Shown here: positions 22,660 to 35,043 of the stretch, piece by piece
Numbering within the stretch: the first letter of the stretch is position 1
Layout of the letters: every line of letters starts with the position of its first letter
Assembly: GCA_946122785.1 (NCBI GenBank)
Contig: CAMGYJ010000010.1
Span: 26,019,608 to 26,083,607 of the forward strand
Direction of reading: 5' to 3'
DNA length: 64,000 nt
Source of the DNA: Linum tenue
Taxonomy: Eukaryota; Streptophyta; Magnoliopsida; Malpighiales; Linaceae
Position numbers and translations under genes: made by a program
The notes under the pieces: generated by a model
Seen by the model: only the letters and a program-made list of their open reading frames with translations
What the model was told of the DNA's origin: nothing
Database searches by the model: none

Positions 22660-23805
22660 TTTTGGGAATTTCTATGGTCAGGGAATAACAACATCGAGTC
22701 TATGTATGGTCTAATCGATGATTTATGTTCGGCTAGGGGGATTCTCTATATCCGAACGTCTTCTCTACTTTATTTACCTTAATGTTCTAATATTAGTGGG
22801 GTAGGATACTATGCCTACCTTAGGTCACCTAATTCGCGTTCACTTGCCAGCCGCTCCCACGCCAATTCGCCAAAACGCGAATTCTTTGCAAAACGTCCAA
22901 AATTCACGAACTAATTATAACCATAGCGCGAATTCTTGAATTGAGAGCGCGAATTTCAGGCCGCCCAGCAGTTGTCCAATCTACTTGAGCAAAGATCTGA
23001 GCTAGCGGTGCTGGTGGCCAATCCAGAGTTCCAGACTCTCTCTCTCTGTATATTTATCTATGCTTTCCAGAGGGATTGGGGAGGGAAAAGAAAAGGGTTG
23101 CATGGAGAGTAATGGAGAACTCTGCTTCCGACGGTGAGTCCTGCATAGAGCAAGATGTCCTTTAACGCCGTTTTGTCGGAGGAACAAAGACGGCGACTTG
23201 GGAGGGATGTCAAGAGGAGATGAAGCGGTGTGAGGGGGAAAAGAGTTATGGGCAGAAATTGTGGAGGAACTTGAGTCGCCAATGATTAGAGAGAGATGGA
23301 TTGCCTATAGCAGCGGAGGAAGGGAAGTCCAGAGCGGAGAAGTCGAGGCAGAGGCGATGTCAGGGGGATACTGCTACGGAAGAGAGATGCTTTTTAATGA
23401 GAAACGATTGCTTTTTTAGTGGAGAATTTATATGCTTTTATTATTATAATATTAATAATATAATAGTTATATTTATATAAGCTACTTAGTACTTATGCGG
23501 TGAATACTAATTAAATTGGTCCATGGGAGGGATGGGAATAAATATTAATGAAATCTGTCCCACCAAACAGGTAATGAAATTCGCTTGTTGTGTAAACAGA
23601 ACTGGGAATGCATGAATCCCATAAACTCTAATTTGTATGAGTTAATTAATTGTGATAATTTTTCTCTTCAAAGAATTGTAACAATCAAATATTACTTATG
23701 ATGTGTCTATCAGGAAAATAATAAATAATTGATTAAAATAATATAATATTTGACGCTCTGTTCACGCTCTGAATATTGAATTCTTACAAAATTGACGCTC
23801 TCACA
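22660..23805. other. No recognised gene
   Basis: 22.8-22.97 kb repeats GCGAATTC-containing phrases. At 23.0-23.4 kb there is purine-rich DNA with short frames on the minus strand and no domain. The rest is AT-rich. Confidence 0.4.
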
Positions 23806-23970
23806 CTCTCGCTCCCGCTCCCGCTCCCGCTCTCGCTCCCGCTCCCGCTCCCGCTCTCGCTCCCGCTCCCGCTCCCGCTCTCGCTCCCGCTCCCTCCGCT
23901 CCCGCTCCCGCTCCCGCTCCCGCTCCCCGCTCCCGCTCCCCCCGCTCCCGCTCCCGCTCTCGCTCCACGC
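23806..23970. repeat. Hexamer array (CGCTCC)n
   Basis: About 165 bp of CGCTCC with every fourth unit often CGCTCT, giving a 24-bp higher-order period. It reads as Arg-Ser or Leu-Pro repeats in different frames, so those frames are not genes. Confidence 0.9.
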
Positions 23971-26316
23971 TCTGGTTACCTAATGCCTACCCTTAAAAGG
24001 GTTGGTTTTTTGACACCCCTTATTAATTGGTCAATTTTTCCATTAATCATTCACAAGTATTAATGAAGATAGACATAATAAATGCTCTATTATTTAATAC
24101 ACAGTAAGCATTAAACACACCATATTAATTACTTGTTTTTAAAAAAAATCTAGGCAAAATACACCTGTATAGCCATAACTTTCACACTTTCGACAAATAT
24201 AGCCATTTCTATTCGAAAACCACAAATAGCCAATTCCGTCCATTTTGGTAACGGTGTTAGTAGACGTTATGACTGTACTAACGGCTTGCGCTGAGTTGGC
24301 CACTGAGTTACCCCACTTTCCGACGTGGAAATGAAAAAAAAAATGAAAACAAATTTAAACAAAAAAAAAAAACAAATTAACACAAATCCCCCAATACAAC
24401 CACATGAAATCCCTAAAATCTATTTGCCCTTTGTCTATCCCTATAAATCAACGCTTCAATCGACACCCTCTTTGCCGGCTGGATCCCCTCGAGGTCGAGA
24501 AGCACCTCAAGCCGCCGCCGCAACCCATCGCCACCTAAAATACCACCACCACCAGCAGCACTTCTTCATCCTCAATCGTCGTCGCCATCATGGTATCGTC
24601 CATGGTTGGCTCCGCGGATGAGGCAGAGATTTAAGATGTGGGAGAGGCGGAGAGCGAGTTGAGAGAGTTCGAGCAACTGGGGATGAACGTCGGCTTCATG
24701 CTCGTTCGATTGGGAGAAATGGTGAAGGCGAGCCGGTACGAGGAGCTGAAGGCGGAGAGGGCTGCGGCGAAGGAGCTGCAGGGCTTGGCTGTGCGGTAGG
24801 ATCGGTAAGGCAGATCTGAATCGGAGACGGAGGGGGTTAGGTATATTCTCTGGAGATTTTGGGTATTTTTGAGTTTGAATCTCGAATCAGAGCGACAACT
24901 GATCTGGGTCGAGCAAGCTGAGCACGTACAGCGGGGACTAGTCAAATCCGTCGGCTGGAGCTCCTGTTCTTCTCGAAACTAGAGGTCGAGTTTGTGTCGA
25001 CGCGACGACTTGGAGGTCGATTATGGCTGAGCTTTCGTGGTCGCCGGAGTTAAGGTTTGACTGGGCTGAGCACGACTGGATATACCGATCCTCGACGGTG
25101 ATGATGCGGACGCGACAAGGAGCTGGACCGCGACTGGATCTACCGGCGCTCGCGTCGACGGCCACTTCTGTTGCGACTAAACGTCACCGGGATCTGGTTT
25201 GGGGACACGGATTGAAGATTGCGTCGGAAGGATGGAGGGATTTTGGGGAACGGAAGGCTGGGTTTGGATTGGGGCTTTTGGTTATGGTTGGGGGAGGATT
25301 CAAGAGAGACAAATTGGGAAGATGGGAAAAGGCTGATTTGGGAAATCAAGGAAGGGTTCTTGATCTGGGTTTTTAGGATTGAGTTTTTTTTTTTTTTTAA
25401 GATATGACGATGGCAGAGGAAGGTTGAGAGATAATGCACAGCAGAGGGAAGGGGGAAAGTTAGAAAAAATAATTTTTTAATTTCAAATTAATTATTTTTA
25501 TAAATCAATATGATGTGGCAATAATATGATGACTGGTCGCTGACGTGGGTGATGATTTGGCATCCTATTCAGCCTAACGTTAACCTAACTAACGGAGCTT
25601 TTAACACCGTTAAAGTTTCTAACGGAAATGGCTAAATTTGTCACATGACCATCCGATTTGTTGGCTATTTTGTGTTTTTCGATAGTTATGGTTATATTTG
25701 TCACAAACGTGAAAGTTATGGCTATACAAGTGTATTTTGTCAAAAATCTAAACATATACAAAATACAATTCTCTCTCTCATCTTTGATCTTTCTCACTCC
25801 TATATCTGATTCTTCCTTTCCCAGCAGCATCCGACAACCAAGTTTCCTCCGACCACCACACTTTGCCGGTAAAATCCCGCTGGCAGACTCTATCCGGCCA
25901 CCTGCGAAAATATAACATTGCATTGATATCTTGCACCATTGTACTGGTATTTGTACCACTGCACTGATACTCAGATATGACATTGGTACCAGTGCACTGA
26001 TATCGCTACCAGTGCAGTGGTACAACGTATCAATGCAGTGGTATATTTTTTGCAGGCGGTTGGAGGGAGTCTGTCGATGGGATTTTCACCGGAGAAGTGT
26101 GGCGGTGGGAGGCTGCTGAAAAAGAAAAAATTAGATATAGGGAGAGAGAATGTATATAGTGTAGATTTTAATTTGAAAAAAAAAAACAAATAATTAATAT
26201 GGTGAATTTAATTTCTAATGTGTATTTAATGTGTATTAAATTCTATAGTTGTATTTAATACCCCAGGGGGTGTCATTTTTCTAACCTCTCAAGGGGGTTA
26301 GCATGCTAACCGACCC
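23971..26316. mobile_element. MULE-like element related to 37505-39152, left end degraded
   Basis: The right end reads CTTGAGAGG-type DNA then, inverted, GGGTCGGTTAGCATGCTAAC. The left end (GGTTACCTAATGCCTACCC then TTAAAAGGG...TTTTTTGACACC) is a decayed version next to the hexamer array. The inside shares ACCAGTGCAGTGGTAC-like words (25920-26045) with the element at 37.5 kb. It contains the nested MULE at 24153-25741. Confidence 0.55.
24153..25741. mobile_element. MULE-type element, exact 9-bp TSD
   Basis: Ends GGCAAAATACACCTGTATAG and, inverted, GACAAAATACACTTGTATAG; AAAAATCTA at 24144-24152 and 25742-25750. The interior 24470-25380 is GC-rich. One stretch on the plus strand reads EAESELREFEQLGMNV then GFMLVRLGEMVKASRYEEL, a helical charged fragment ending at a TAG near 24799. 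I do not recognise the parent gene. No transposase. Confidence 0.85.
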
Positions 26317-26626
26317 CAATATTAGTCGTTGATGTCTTTTATTGCTTTATTAATTATTTTCTTAATTAAATTAATAGCTAAAATATTGATTAAATGATAG
26401 ATAACTCTACTACTAGTAGTCCATAGTCTCTGTGGGATATGACGTTGCTTGCTATTGTATTGCTTCTACGACGGGTGTACTTGCCTCAGTATTGATACTA
26501 AAAAGAGGCCACAAAGTTTATGACGCCATTTGTTGGGTCACTGTGATATTAGGAAGACTTAATTCAGTTACTTTAATCATTTTATTATTGCTATATTTTT
26601 TTAATGTTTTTTCTTTTTATTCTTTG

Positions 26627-27287
26627 TTTTTTTTCCAAGAAATGTCAAGAGAGAAAAAACTATACAATCTTTCCCACAACCCTCCCAAACCAATACATCA
26701 GTAAAGCCGCCCTACAAAGTTGAAGGAACCGATCTCAAGAGGAGAAAGTAACAGGGCTTTCTGCGCCACTCTATGGGCAGCCCCGTTAGCAGTTCTAGGA
26801 ACTGCTCTAAACTCTAAGGAAACAGAAACCGAGACAGGAGCTGGAATCAATCACGTAGCACCGGACCTCCGAGGGAATTTAAAGAAATGCCCTGGCGAAG
26901 CTGACGAATCACCACTTCTGAATCACCTTCGATGAAGACACAAGGAAGGGACTTGGAGACCAAGAGGGAGATAGCGTCTCGAGCTGCAAGAAGTTCTGCG
27001 AGGTAGGGGTCAACAATGCCTGGGTGTTGGAACCCTACTGCCAACGCCACATGCCCGTCTGTTCCACGAACCACTAGTCCAGACGAGCAACCGCAAGCAC
27101 GAACCGTAGCATCAAAGTTGATCTTCAGATAGCCAACAGGAGGAGGGATCCAGGAGGAGAGGCGGGAGCTTGAGGGTTGAAGGGGAGGGACGGGTACCGG
27201 AGGGAGAGAGGAAGAGACTTCGCAGACTTGGAAAAAGCATTGACGAGCTAGAGGCTGGGCATGAGACTGATAATGCTCAAATACCAC
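26627..27287 (-). pseudogene. L1-type LINE 3' fragment with RNase H domain
   Basis: Minus strand. The frame 27287-26847 contains PPVGYLKINFDATVRACG, LAELLAARDAISLL and IEGDSEVVIRQLR, i.e. the D, E and D motifs of the RNase H domain at the end of plant L1 ORF2. The plus-strand T8 run at 26627-26634 fits its poly(A) tail. Everything upstream of the RNase H domain is missing. Confidence 0.7.
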
Positions 27288-27801
27288 CTTATTTCGAGAC
27301 TTTCAAATTCTCCACAATACACAAACGTATAGGAGAATGTGGGTTTGGGGGTTTTGTGCAACACATGTTGTGTTCGTTTTAGTTTTCCTAGTTTAAGTTA
27401 GTTTATGCAAAGAGGTCAACCACCAGAAATAGAGAATATCTTGCATAGACACTAGCGAGAGCAGCAACAAACATAGCCATGGCTGAAGAAGATCACTCAT
27501 TGGTTGACAATAGAGGGAATAACAAAACAATGTTGGACTACTCTAGGCTATCATTGGACGACATCACCACGAGCATCCAATTCCCTGACATTGCTTTGGT
27601 AAGGGAATTTAGCATCTAACCTTCATTCTCGCATCCGGACCTCAATACCAATGTAAGAATTATAGATATTGGGAAAGAATGGAGAATAGAATTAGGATTA
27701 GAGATTGAGAATAGGAGAAGAATTGGGCAAGAAATTGGGGCTGGGGAGACTAGAGAAAAGAAAAAGAAATAGGCAATTAGGGATTTTAATATTGTTCTTT
27801 C
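27288..27801. other. No gene seen
   Basis: AT-rich spacer between the LINE fragment and the PIF-like element; no domain recognised. Confidence 0.4.
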
Positions 27802-27804
27802 TTA

Positions 27805-28729
27805 GGTCCCGTTTAGTATCATTTTGTTGCTGTTGTGGTTGCAGTGGTGTTGTGTAAATCTGATAAATCATGAAAACTGAAAACAAGAACAAAAACGCGT
27901 TTAGTTACTACTATAAGAACTAAAAAACCAGAAAAAAGAGATGATGGGCATTCTCGATCAAGCACCCACATTTGGCGTACATATCAATCAGGGCATTCTC
28001 CAGAAGCAGATTAGGGCGGAGGGCCTTTCGTTCAACATAATCGTGGATTTTCCTTCCTAACGATGCAGCTGAAACGTCTCCACATGCTGGGAGAACTGTG
28101 GATATAGTGACTGCATCAGGCTCCAAGCCCTGCACCTCCATCTGCGAAAACAGATCGACTGCTTCATTAGGCGTCGGCGGCGGTTGCGCGGGCGGGCGTC
28201 GGCGGCGGTTGCGCGGGCGGACGTCGGCGGGCTGGGCGGCTGCGCGGGCTGCGGCGGGCGGAGGCAAGGCGAGGCGGCGCTGGCGGAGGCGAGGCGTCGT
28301 CGGGCGGAGGCGGAGGGGTCGCGCCGGAGGCCTGGGCGAGGGCGACCTTCGGAGGTGAACTCCTCTGTCGTCGAGAAGAAGATGGAAAAATGGTATGGGG
28401 GCGGCTGATAGTGATATGTTGAAGTAGGGTTTGGGGGGGGGGGGCTGAGTTAAAAAAAAATAAAGAAATATTTTTGCTTCTGTGGGGATTCGAAAACTGG
28501 TCTGGTTTAATGAAATCAAGTGCCCAACCAGTAGGAATCCCGTGTGCAACATGTTTAAGAATCATATCCAAAGCAATAAATTATTGTTTCTCATATTTGG
28601 GCCTTGTTGTGCAACTCTCATTCACAACAGAAAATAAAAACCCAACTAAACACGATTTTTTTTCTTTGTTTTCCAAATTTCATAAAACAAAACAGACAAC
28701 AAAAACAAGCAACAATACTAAACGGGCCC
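27805..28729. mobile_element. PIF/Harbinger-like element carrying a PPR gene fragment
   Basis: Ends GGTCCCGTTTAGTA and, inverted, GGGCCCGTTTAGTA, flanked by TTA at 27802-27804 and 28730-28732. A 3-bp TTA duplication with a GGSCCCGTTT end is typical of the PIF/Harbinger group. Similarity of the ends continues for about 100 bp. There is no transposase. The centre is GC-rich, with a direct repeat at about 28177-28230 and a 12-G run at 28433-28444. Confidence 0.7.
27920..28552 (-). pseudogene. PPR gene fragment fused to a Pro/Arg-rich frame
   Basis: Minus strand. The C-terminal 80 residues contain NEAVDLFSQMEVQGLEPDAV, TISTVLPACGDV and NALIDMYAKCGCL, i.e. about two pentatricopeptide repeats of the plant organellar PLS type. 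The N-terminal part is Pro/Arg/Ala-rich and arises from the GC-rich core of the transposon. PPR proteins bind organellar RNA and usually have ten or more repeats, so this is a captured fragment, not a working gene. Confidence 0.65.
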
Positions 28730-28859
28730 TTAGTTTTGGAAAATAGTACTTCAACCTTTTAATAGGTTCTCCCAAATTACAAAGGAAATAGCAAAATATC
28801 CCACTAGAGTCGAGTGAAGACCCTCTAACCCGACCTGCTAGTCCCTGTGTTTCTAACAG

Positions 28860-29733
28860 ATGATCACACTCATTTGTCTTAACAACGATTGTTGTGAATA
28901 TGAATATACGGAGTCAGAAATCTTGGAGCATTTGTTCCTGGAGTGCCCGGTGGCACGAGCCCTCTGGGACTACTCAGGTTTGGAATATCTCGGGCAGGGG
29001 TTGCCTCGTCACACATTTCCTTTGTTCCTGAAACGATTGTTGAATATCCTCCATCAGGACCACTTGGTCATGGCGGTTACGGCTGTCCTATGGCAAATCT
29101 GGCGGTCCCGGAACTGGGTTGTGTTTGAAGGAAAACAATTTGGGTTTTCGGCTTTGATGCGGCAATACCACCAGCAGTACCAGGAATGGATCAGTTTGCC
29201 GGCTGGTAAAGCTCAGGGTGGTCCTGGTTCCCCGGAAGTTGAGGTTCCACATTGCCCTATGATCTGCTTGTGGGATGGGGCTACCAAGGCAGCAGCCTCC
29301 CATTTCGGCAGGAGGGATGGTGGTGAAGAATCACTTGGGGAACACTCTGATCGCCAGAGGATTTCAGTTTGCAGGCATCGAGGACCCGTTGGTTGCTGAA
29401 GCTCTTGCTCTTCGCGAAGCTGTTCTCTGGTGCCGAGATTCTGGGTTTGTGGAGGTGCGCTTTGAGGGGGATGCCAAGGTGCTTATTGAGAAGATTAATC
29501 AGGCAACTACTAGGGATAGTAGAGTTGGGGCGCTCCTTCAGGAGATTGTGGGGGGTTTTTGGTTCGATGGGAGGTTTTCTCTGTTCGGTTTGTAGGTCGG
29601 CGTAGTAATAGGGCCACCAACTTCATTTGTACCCGACTACGAGTCGTTGCTTTAATTTTCTGGCCTAGCTCAATTTCAGGATGTAACTACCTTTGTTTCT
29701 GATCAATATATCGATTATCTTTTGAAAAAAAAT
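28860..29733 (+). pseudogene. L1-type LINE 3' fragment, zinc-finger-like region and RNase H
   Basis: The first frame (28860-29399) has ESEILEHLFLECPVARALW, the region after the L1 reverse transcriptase. After a frameshift, 29275-29595 contains LVAEALALREAVLW and RFEGDAKVLIEKI, the E and D motifs of the RNase H domain. The 3' end ...TATCTTTTGAAAAAAAATAA at 29720-29735 suggests a poly(A) tail. It is a different copy from 26627-27287, in the opposite orientation. Confidence 0.7.
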
Positions 29734-29739
29734 AAAGCA

Positions 29740-30473
29740 TATGAATATAATTTCAGATGCTGGATTAGTTGAGAAAGTTGTTTGGAAGTGATTTATAGTT
29801 GGATAGCACAAAATGACATTAAGCACATCTCCCGGCTAGAATTGAAGGTTAAAAAGAAATTGCCGCCATCTGAAATTGCAGTCTGTCCATTTAGCTATTA
29901 TCTAAACCTCTGAAGCAACTAATCTCTGTCCCGGCTCCTCCACGCTGCACCGGCAATTTACCACCATTTGCAGCACTAAATCACACTCCAAATTAGGAAG
30001 GGAAGCTCTATTCTTCGTTCAACCCTTACCTTAGTTATCAAATAGGTTAGGTACGTTATGATCATACATCAACAAGCAGACAAAAGAAAAAAGCAGCAGA
30101 TATGGCTAGTGCAGAATGCCGATGGACTACCGATGAGGGCCCGAATTGGAATGCCAAGGATTAAGATGTTATCAATCATCAGACATCTTTTTCTGTGGAA
30201 GAGTTTGGTATCATCACCAATTCACTATCATCCTTTTAAACTTGTTTAGGACTTACAGAAACTGTACCAGAAAACGGTTCATTCAACAAGTTGACACTAA
30301 TTTTCAAACCACAAAGTATTGATTCATGAATGGAAATACCTCTTCCAAAACCCATCTGGTTGAAGAAACCATACCAATTGTACACCATTTCTACAACTAG
30401 CCGCCACTCAGTGTCATATCCACATTGGCCACCTTCATTCTTCAGTTTCGAATACTCTCATGAAAGTAATCAA
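29740..30473. other. No gene seen; downstream of the AraSP-like gene
   Basis: Balanced to AT-rich DNA that should include the 3' UTR of the minus-strand gene. A 63-codon plus-strand frame at 30058 shows no domain. Confidence 0.4.
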
Positions 30474-31795
30474 TCACAACATCTCTCTGATGAAATCCAG
30501 GTTTAATGTATCCCTGACAATGAGGAACATCCCAAGAAGCAAAACCAACGTAATCCCCGACGACATAATTCGCTGCTCCACTTCCAAAGGTAGCTTCCTC
30601 CCACCTCTGGCTGCTTCCACAGCAATCAATGCCAAAGACCCTCCATCGAGAGCAGGCAAAGGGAGAAGGTTAATCACAGCCAAGTTCAAATTGAGTAGTG
30701 CCGCGAATTGGTAAAGCCCATCAACATTCGACCTAGCAACTTCAGCACCAACTGCAATGATAGCTACAGGGCCTGAAACTTTACTTGCAGTCTGTGAGAA
30801 GTTCATCACAGTCTGCCTCAAGCTGTCTAAAAACATTGTAGGTAAGGCCCACAAACTCCCTTCCAGCAAAGCTAAACGCCTCCATGATATTCCTAGCTAC
30901 GATCTTATCAATTTTGAAATTCGGTGACAACTGAACTCCAATTCGACCAGTTCCATCAGAACTCTCATCTGGGGTTACCTTGATTTCAAAATCCTGCTGT
31001 CCTCTCCCCACTTTCAGCACCACGTCTCTCTTGGGATTCAACTTAATGACCTCGACAACCTCAGAGACCGAGTTAACCCCAGGTTTAAGCATCTCAGCAC
31101 CATTGATAGAGAGGATAACGTCACCAGAGAGCAACCCATCTCTAGAAGCAGCAGAGAAGGGTCGAACTTCAGGGACAAGGACACCAGGAAATGCCTCTTG
31201 AACGGGCAAACCAACCGAACAAACTTGAACCAGGATAATCGCATAGGCGAAAATGATATTAGCAATTACACCAGCTGAAATCACTAATACCCGGTCCAGA
31301 ATCGGCCGATTCTTGAGCAGATTCTCGTCGTCGGCTGGGATATCGCTCTCGGGATCGTTATCAGGGAACCCCACGAACCCACCTAAGGGAAAGCTCTAAG
31401 CGAGTACTCGACATTGTTGGAATTGAACTTGGCCAAAATAGGACCGAACCCAACTGCGAATTTACTTACGTGGATCCCTGGAGGGTGGCGGCGAGGAAGT
31501 GGCCGCTCTCGTGCACGATTATGATAGCGGTCAATACTCCGGCAGCTTCCAAGACTGAGTCCAAGTTGCCGAAATCGAGTCCCGGAACGGCGGCGCAGGA
31601 GGGGAAATCGCGCTGCCGGCGGCGGTGTGGGTATGTCCGGAGGAATGGATGGTTGTTCTTCTTGGAGAGGAGATTTGGGGAGAGGAGAGGGTACGAGAAA
31701 TGGGTTCTGGGTCGTTTTGGAGTTGAGGATCTGCAGGAAGGAGAGGAAGCAGGAGGCAGAGGTGAAGAGGAAGAAGCAGAGAAGGAAAATGGCAT
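30474..31795 (-). pseudogene. ARASP: AraSP/RseP-like plastid site-2 metalloprotease, three indels
   Basis: Intramembrane zinc protease of the RseP (S2P) family; plant AraSP sits in the chloroplast inner envelope. Coding span is about 440 codons on the minus strand, the full family length, without introns. N-terminal Ser/Pro/Arg-rich transit peptide (about 1-70). Active-site IIIVHESGHFLAA (HExxH) near residue 93. PDZ domain near 205-270 (GVLVPEVRPFSAASRDGLL, GDVILSING). Second metal motif NLLPLPALDGG near 374. C-terminal membrane helix, ending in DTLNLDFIREML. The frame shifts three times: one G too few in CAGGGATCC (about 31474), one base too few in TTCCCTTAGG (about 31385), and one T too many in GTTTTTAG (about 30833). 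There is no nonsense codon in any correct frame. It is either a very young pseudogene or an intact gene with sequencing errors. Confidence 0.85.
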
Positions 31796-32205
31796 GGTTA
31801 AAAATGGCTGCTCTCGTTTATGCTCCTCTCTATGTTAAGAAATTTGAGAGAGGGGGAAGAAGGAAGAGGTTCGAAGACGAGGAGAGCAGCAGCATTTGGA
31901 TAACGCCATTGATAGTTCAATAGAAAATATAAATTTGGGGTCTGTGGCGGGGAAGTGATTTAGATGTCTCGCTCCATTGTCTTCCACACAAACCCCAAAA
32001 TTGGGAGAGAGGGGGATTTTTTTTTTTTTTTTTTGCCAATGAGAGGGTGATTTTTATCAGGATCACAATGAGAAAGGCCGTGTTTGGCAAGTTTGCATTC
32101 TTCGTAGGCGGTAAGAGCCAATTGTGTTTCCTCATTTGGACCGGGCAGAAAGCCCAGTGCAAATTTTTGGACCAAATTACAAGCTCCAAGGTTTAGGGTA
32201 GTAAT

Positions 32206-32672
32206 TAGGGATGGTAAGGGCAGGTCCGGGGCGGGTATCTCGATACTCATACCCGCCCCATGGCAGGTCGGGTACAGGTCGGGTAATTTATCACGGGGCG
32301 CGGATTGGGGCAGGTCGACCCATTGGGTATATAATTTATATGAAAAACATTAGAAATATTCATTCTTTTCATTGAAAGACCAAGAAAGAAACCATAATAT
32401 GATAAAATGGAGTTAAATTACTGAAGAAATTGAGATTTTCACTTATTTACAACTTTATTATAGCTAAAATATAATGTAATAAGAGGAAAATCTTAAGTAA
32501 TTTGACTAAGATTATATGTAATTTAGGCAAGAACGGGTCCAAAATGGGGCGGGTCAGGGCAGGTCGGGTCGATGAGAGGTACCCATGCCCGCCCCGTCCC
32601 GCCTACGGGGCGGGTTTGACCCACCCCAAAACAGGTCGGGTAAATCGGATCAGGTCGAAATTGCCATCCCTA
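32206..32672. mobile_element. hAT-type MITE, exact 8-bp TSD
   Basis: Ends TAGGGATGGTAAGGGC and, inverted, TAGGGATGGCAATTTCG; GTAGTAAT at 32198-32205 and 32673-32680. Subterminal words GGGGCGGGTC and ACCCGCCCC lie on both sides of an AT-rich centre. It is inserted about 400 bp upstream of the AraSP-like start codon. Confidence 0.85.
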
Positions 32673-32910
32673 GTAGTAATTGATGGTTTTGCTGTGTTAA
32701 TGCACCATTTAATCTTTTTTCTGGGTGGTCAGATCGATTACAATACTACTATATAAACCAGCCACGGAAATAAAATAATTTTGCACCAACAAAACATAAT
32801 TTTTTCGGTGTTTGCCTTGTATAATACTACTTTCTAATTTCACATAATAATTCTAAGTTAACTTTCTTTACAAAATATAACGCCTCCATAAGTCTCGAAT
32901 TTTAAGCTAA

Positions 32911-32934
32911 TCTATCTATCTATCTATCTATCTA
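32911..32934. repeat. (TCTA)n microsatellite
   Basis: About six uninterrupted tetramers directly at the Helitron 5' end. Confidence 0.9.
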
Positions 32935-34320
32935 TACTATATATTATGGCACTTCAAAAGTAATCTATTGCCATATAAGCACTTGGAGGATCAACAATTT
33001 GCCAAGTTGGACAACTTTTTTACAAACAAAAAAAGTAGTTATTAATGTATTTATGGAGCTACATCTCTCTTCTTTAATATTTCCATTTCTTTTATCCAAT
33101 TATTCTTTTTCATTTATCCTTTTTTTTTCTTTGATAATAAGTTACATGTTGATAAACTTAACCAAACACACATAAATAATAATTTTTTGTCAAGTAACAA
33201 AATATAAATAATAAAACAGAGAGTGACATATATCACATTTTTTAAATAAAAAATACTTAATTAAACCTTATGAAGTAAAATTTCTACTCATTTTATTAAA
33301 ATTGAATGATAAGCTCCATTTTGATGAAAAAATTAAACAAACATACGCATAACAATAATTTTTTTATCGATTAAATAAAAAATATATATGAAAAGAGAGA
33401 GAATAAACATTTGACATTCAATTACCTTTGAAAAATAAATTATATTACTTTATATTTTGTTGTAATGAAACACTCTCTTATTCGTAAAGTATATGTCTAT
33501 AAAATAAAACAAGTATTATTTAGCAAAATGTCAGAGTATAATTTTGATCGAGTAGTTACAATTATTTATTTAAAAAAGACTTCTTATTCATTCAGATCAT
33601 GTTCTATCTTAAACTCCTCAAATGAAGAGGGATCGCATTTGCAATAATTTTATAATGTGTCCTAAGTTCACATTAACAATAGTTTCTCTATGTCATGTTG
33701 ATTGATCAAAGCTCTATTGAGATCCTAAGTCGTATGCTAAGAAATTTTCTTTCAGACTTGGAGTTATCGTCCACGATTATAAATCAAAATTTTCAAATTG
33801 ACTTAGGTATGATTGTTGACGAACTTTTACTTCATACCCTAGGATGAGACACAAGATTTCTTGAAAAATACATATGTGAAGGTTAGAGAAATCTTTCATG
33901 AGAATATACGATAAACATTACGTTTCATCAACTACTAACCTAGGCATTTACCAAATAAAGGTTGGCAATTTTTAGTAAGATAGTCAATTGGGATAAACAT
34001 ATTTATCCAGCAATCAAGTATCTTTATCCAATAATCTCAACTCTCAACATTGGTTGTCAGTTCGTCCAAACTCGAAAATCACGAATTGATATATGTTGTA
34101 TAAGATAATAAGTTAATGCAAATAATCAAACGAAATACATCGATATTGTTCAAATGATAAGACATTTTAAATGCACTTGAAATATGTGTATTGTAGACAC
34201 TCTTTGTCAATTATAAATATATAAGTGATAAAATCTTTGAAAATTACACATTCAAGGACCATATTAAGACCAAAATCCTCGATAGTGTGTGTGTGAGTGT
34301 CTTAGATTGCGATTCTAAGA

Positions 34321-35009
34321 TGACTCACTCCTAGTGTCACTCTAGAAAATGGCCAAGTTTAACCACTTCCTAAAGCGTAGTATAGCGGGTTTGGGTTTTA
34401 ATATCAACCCGGGTCCTAGATGTGATGAATACTCAGTGAATTCTTATTATCTAGCAGTGAAACTTTATTGAAAGTCCAAATTAACAAAAGGTCTCCAGAC
34501 CCTCTCAATCTGAGTCTTCAGCGGGCGACTAACCTCCACCGGAGTAAACAGATTGAGGCCCTAATGAACAAAACCTCCAATACCGAAGTGAATTCGGTAC
34601 AGAATAGTGAGTTGGCTCCTCGACTAAAGTCACCAACTCCCTACCTTCAATCAAGGGTGCTCTATCAACCTAGGCAGATATTCTCTTTCTAGGTTAAAGC
34701 AGAAACAACAGAAATTTGATCAGGATTCATGCCATTCAACAATTCAAACCTCAATTGAACATAATCATATCAAAGAATCTGTACTTGGGTTCATACAATC
34801 AGACCTAACACACAAATCTAGGGTTCTCCATACCCAGATGAATGAGGAAGTTACTCCATGGAGCGAGAAGCAAAAGCAAGCTCAGATGCAGAAATCTTGC
34901 TATGAAGGATGAGAATCTGCTCCTGGTCATCAATCGGCACTTTTCCAAGTGTGAGCTGAGCTCCAATGGTGATGAAGATCAAGCTAAGGCACTTGGGAAC
35001 TCTGGTTCG

Positions 35010-35043
<34 letters not shown>

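Noticed and set aside
23776..24063. Arg-Ser and Leu-Pro repeat proteins
   Set aside because: They are six-frame readings of the CGCTCC hexamer array, not genes.
25658..26189. Frames over the ACCAGTGCAGTGGTAC words
   Set aside because: They are translations of short inverted repeats inside a MULE-like element.
31460..31475. GTAAGT in the AraSP-like gene as a splice donor
   Set aside because: It encodes the conserved Val-Ser of the family, and no acceptor downstream gives a sensible exon; a single-base indel explains the frame change.
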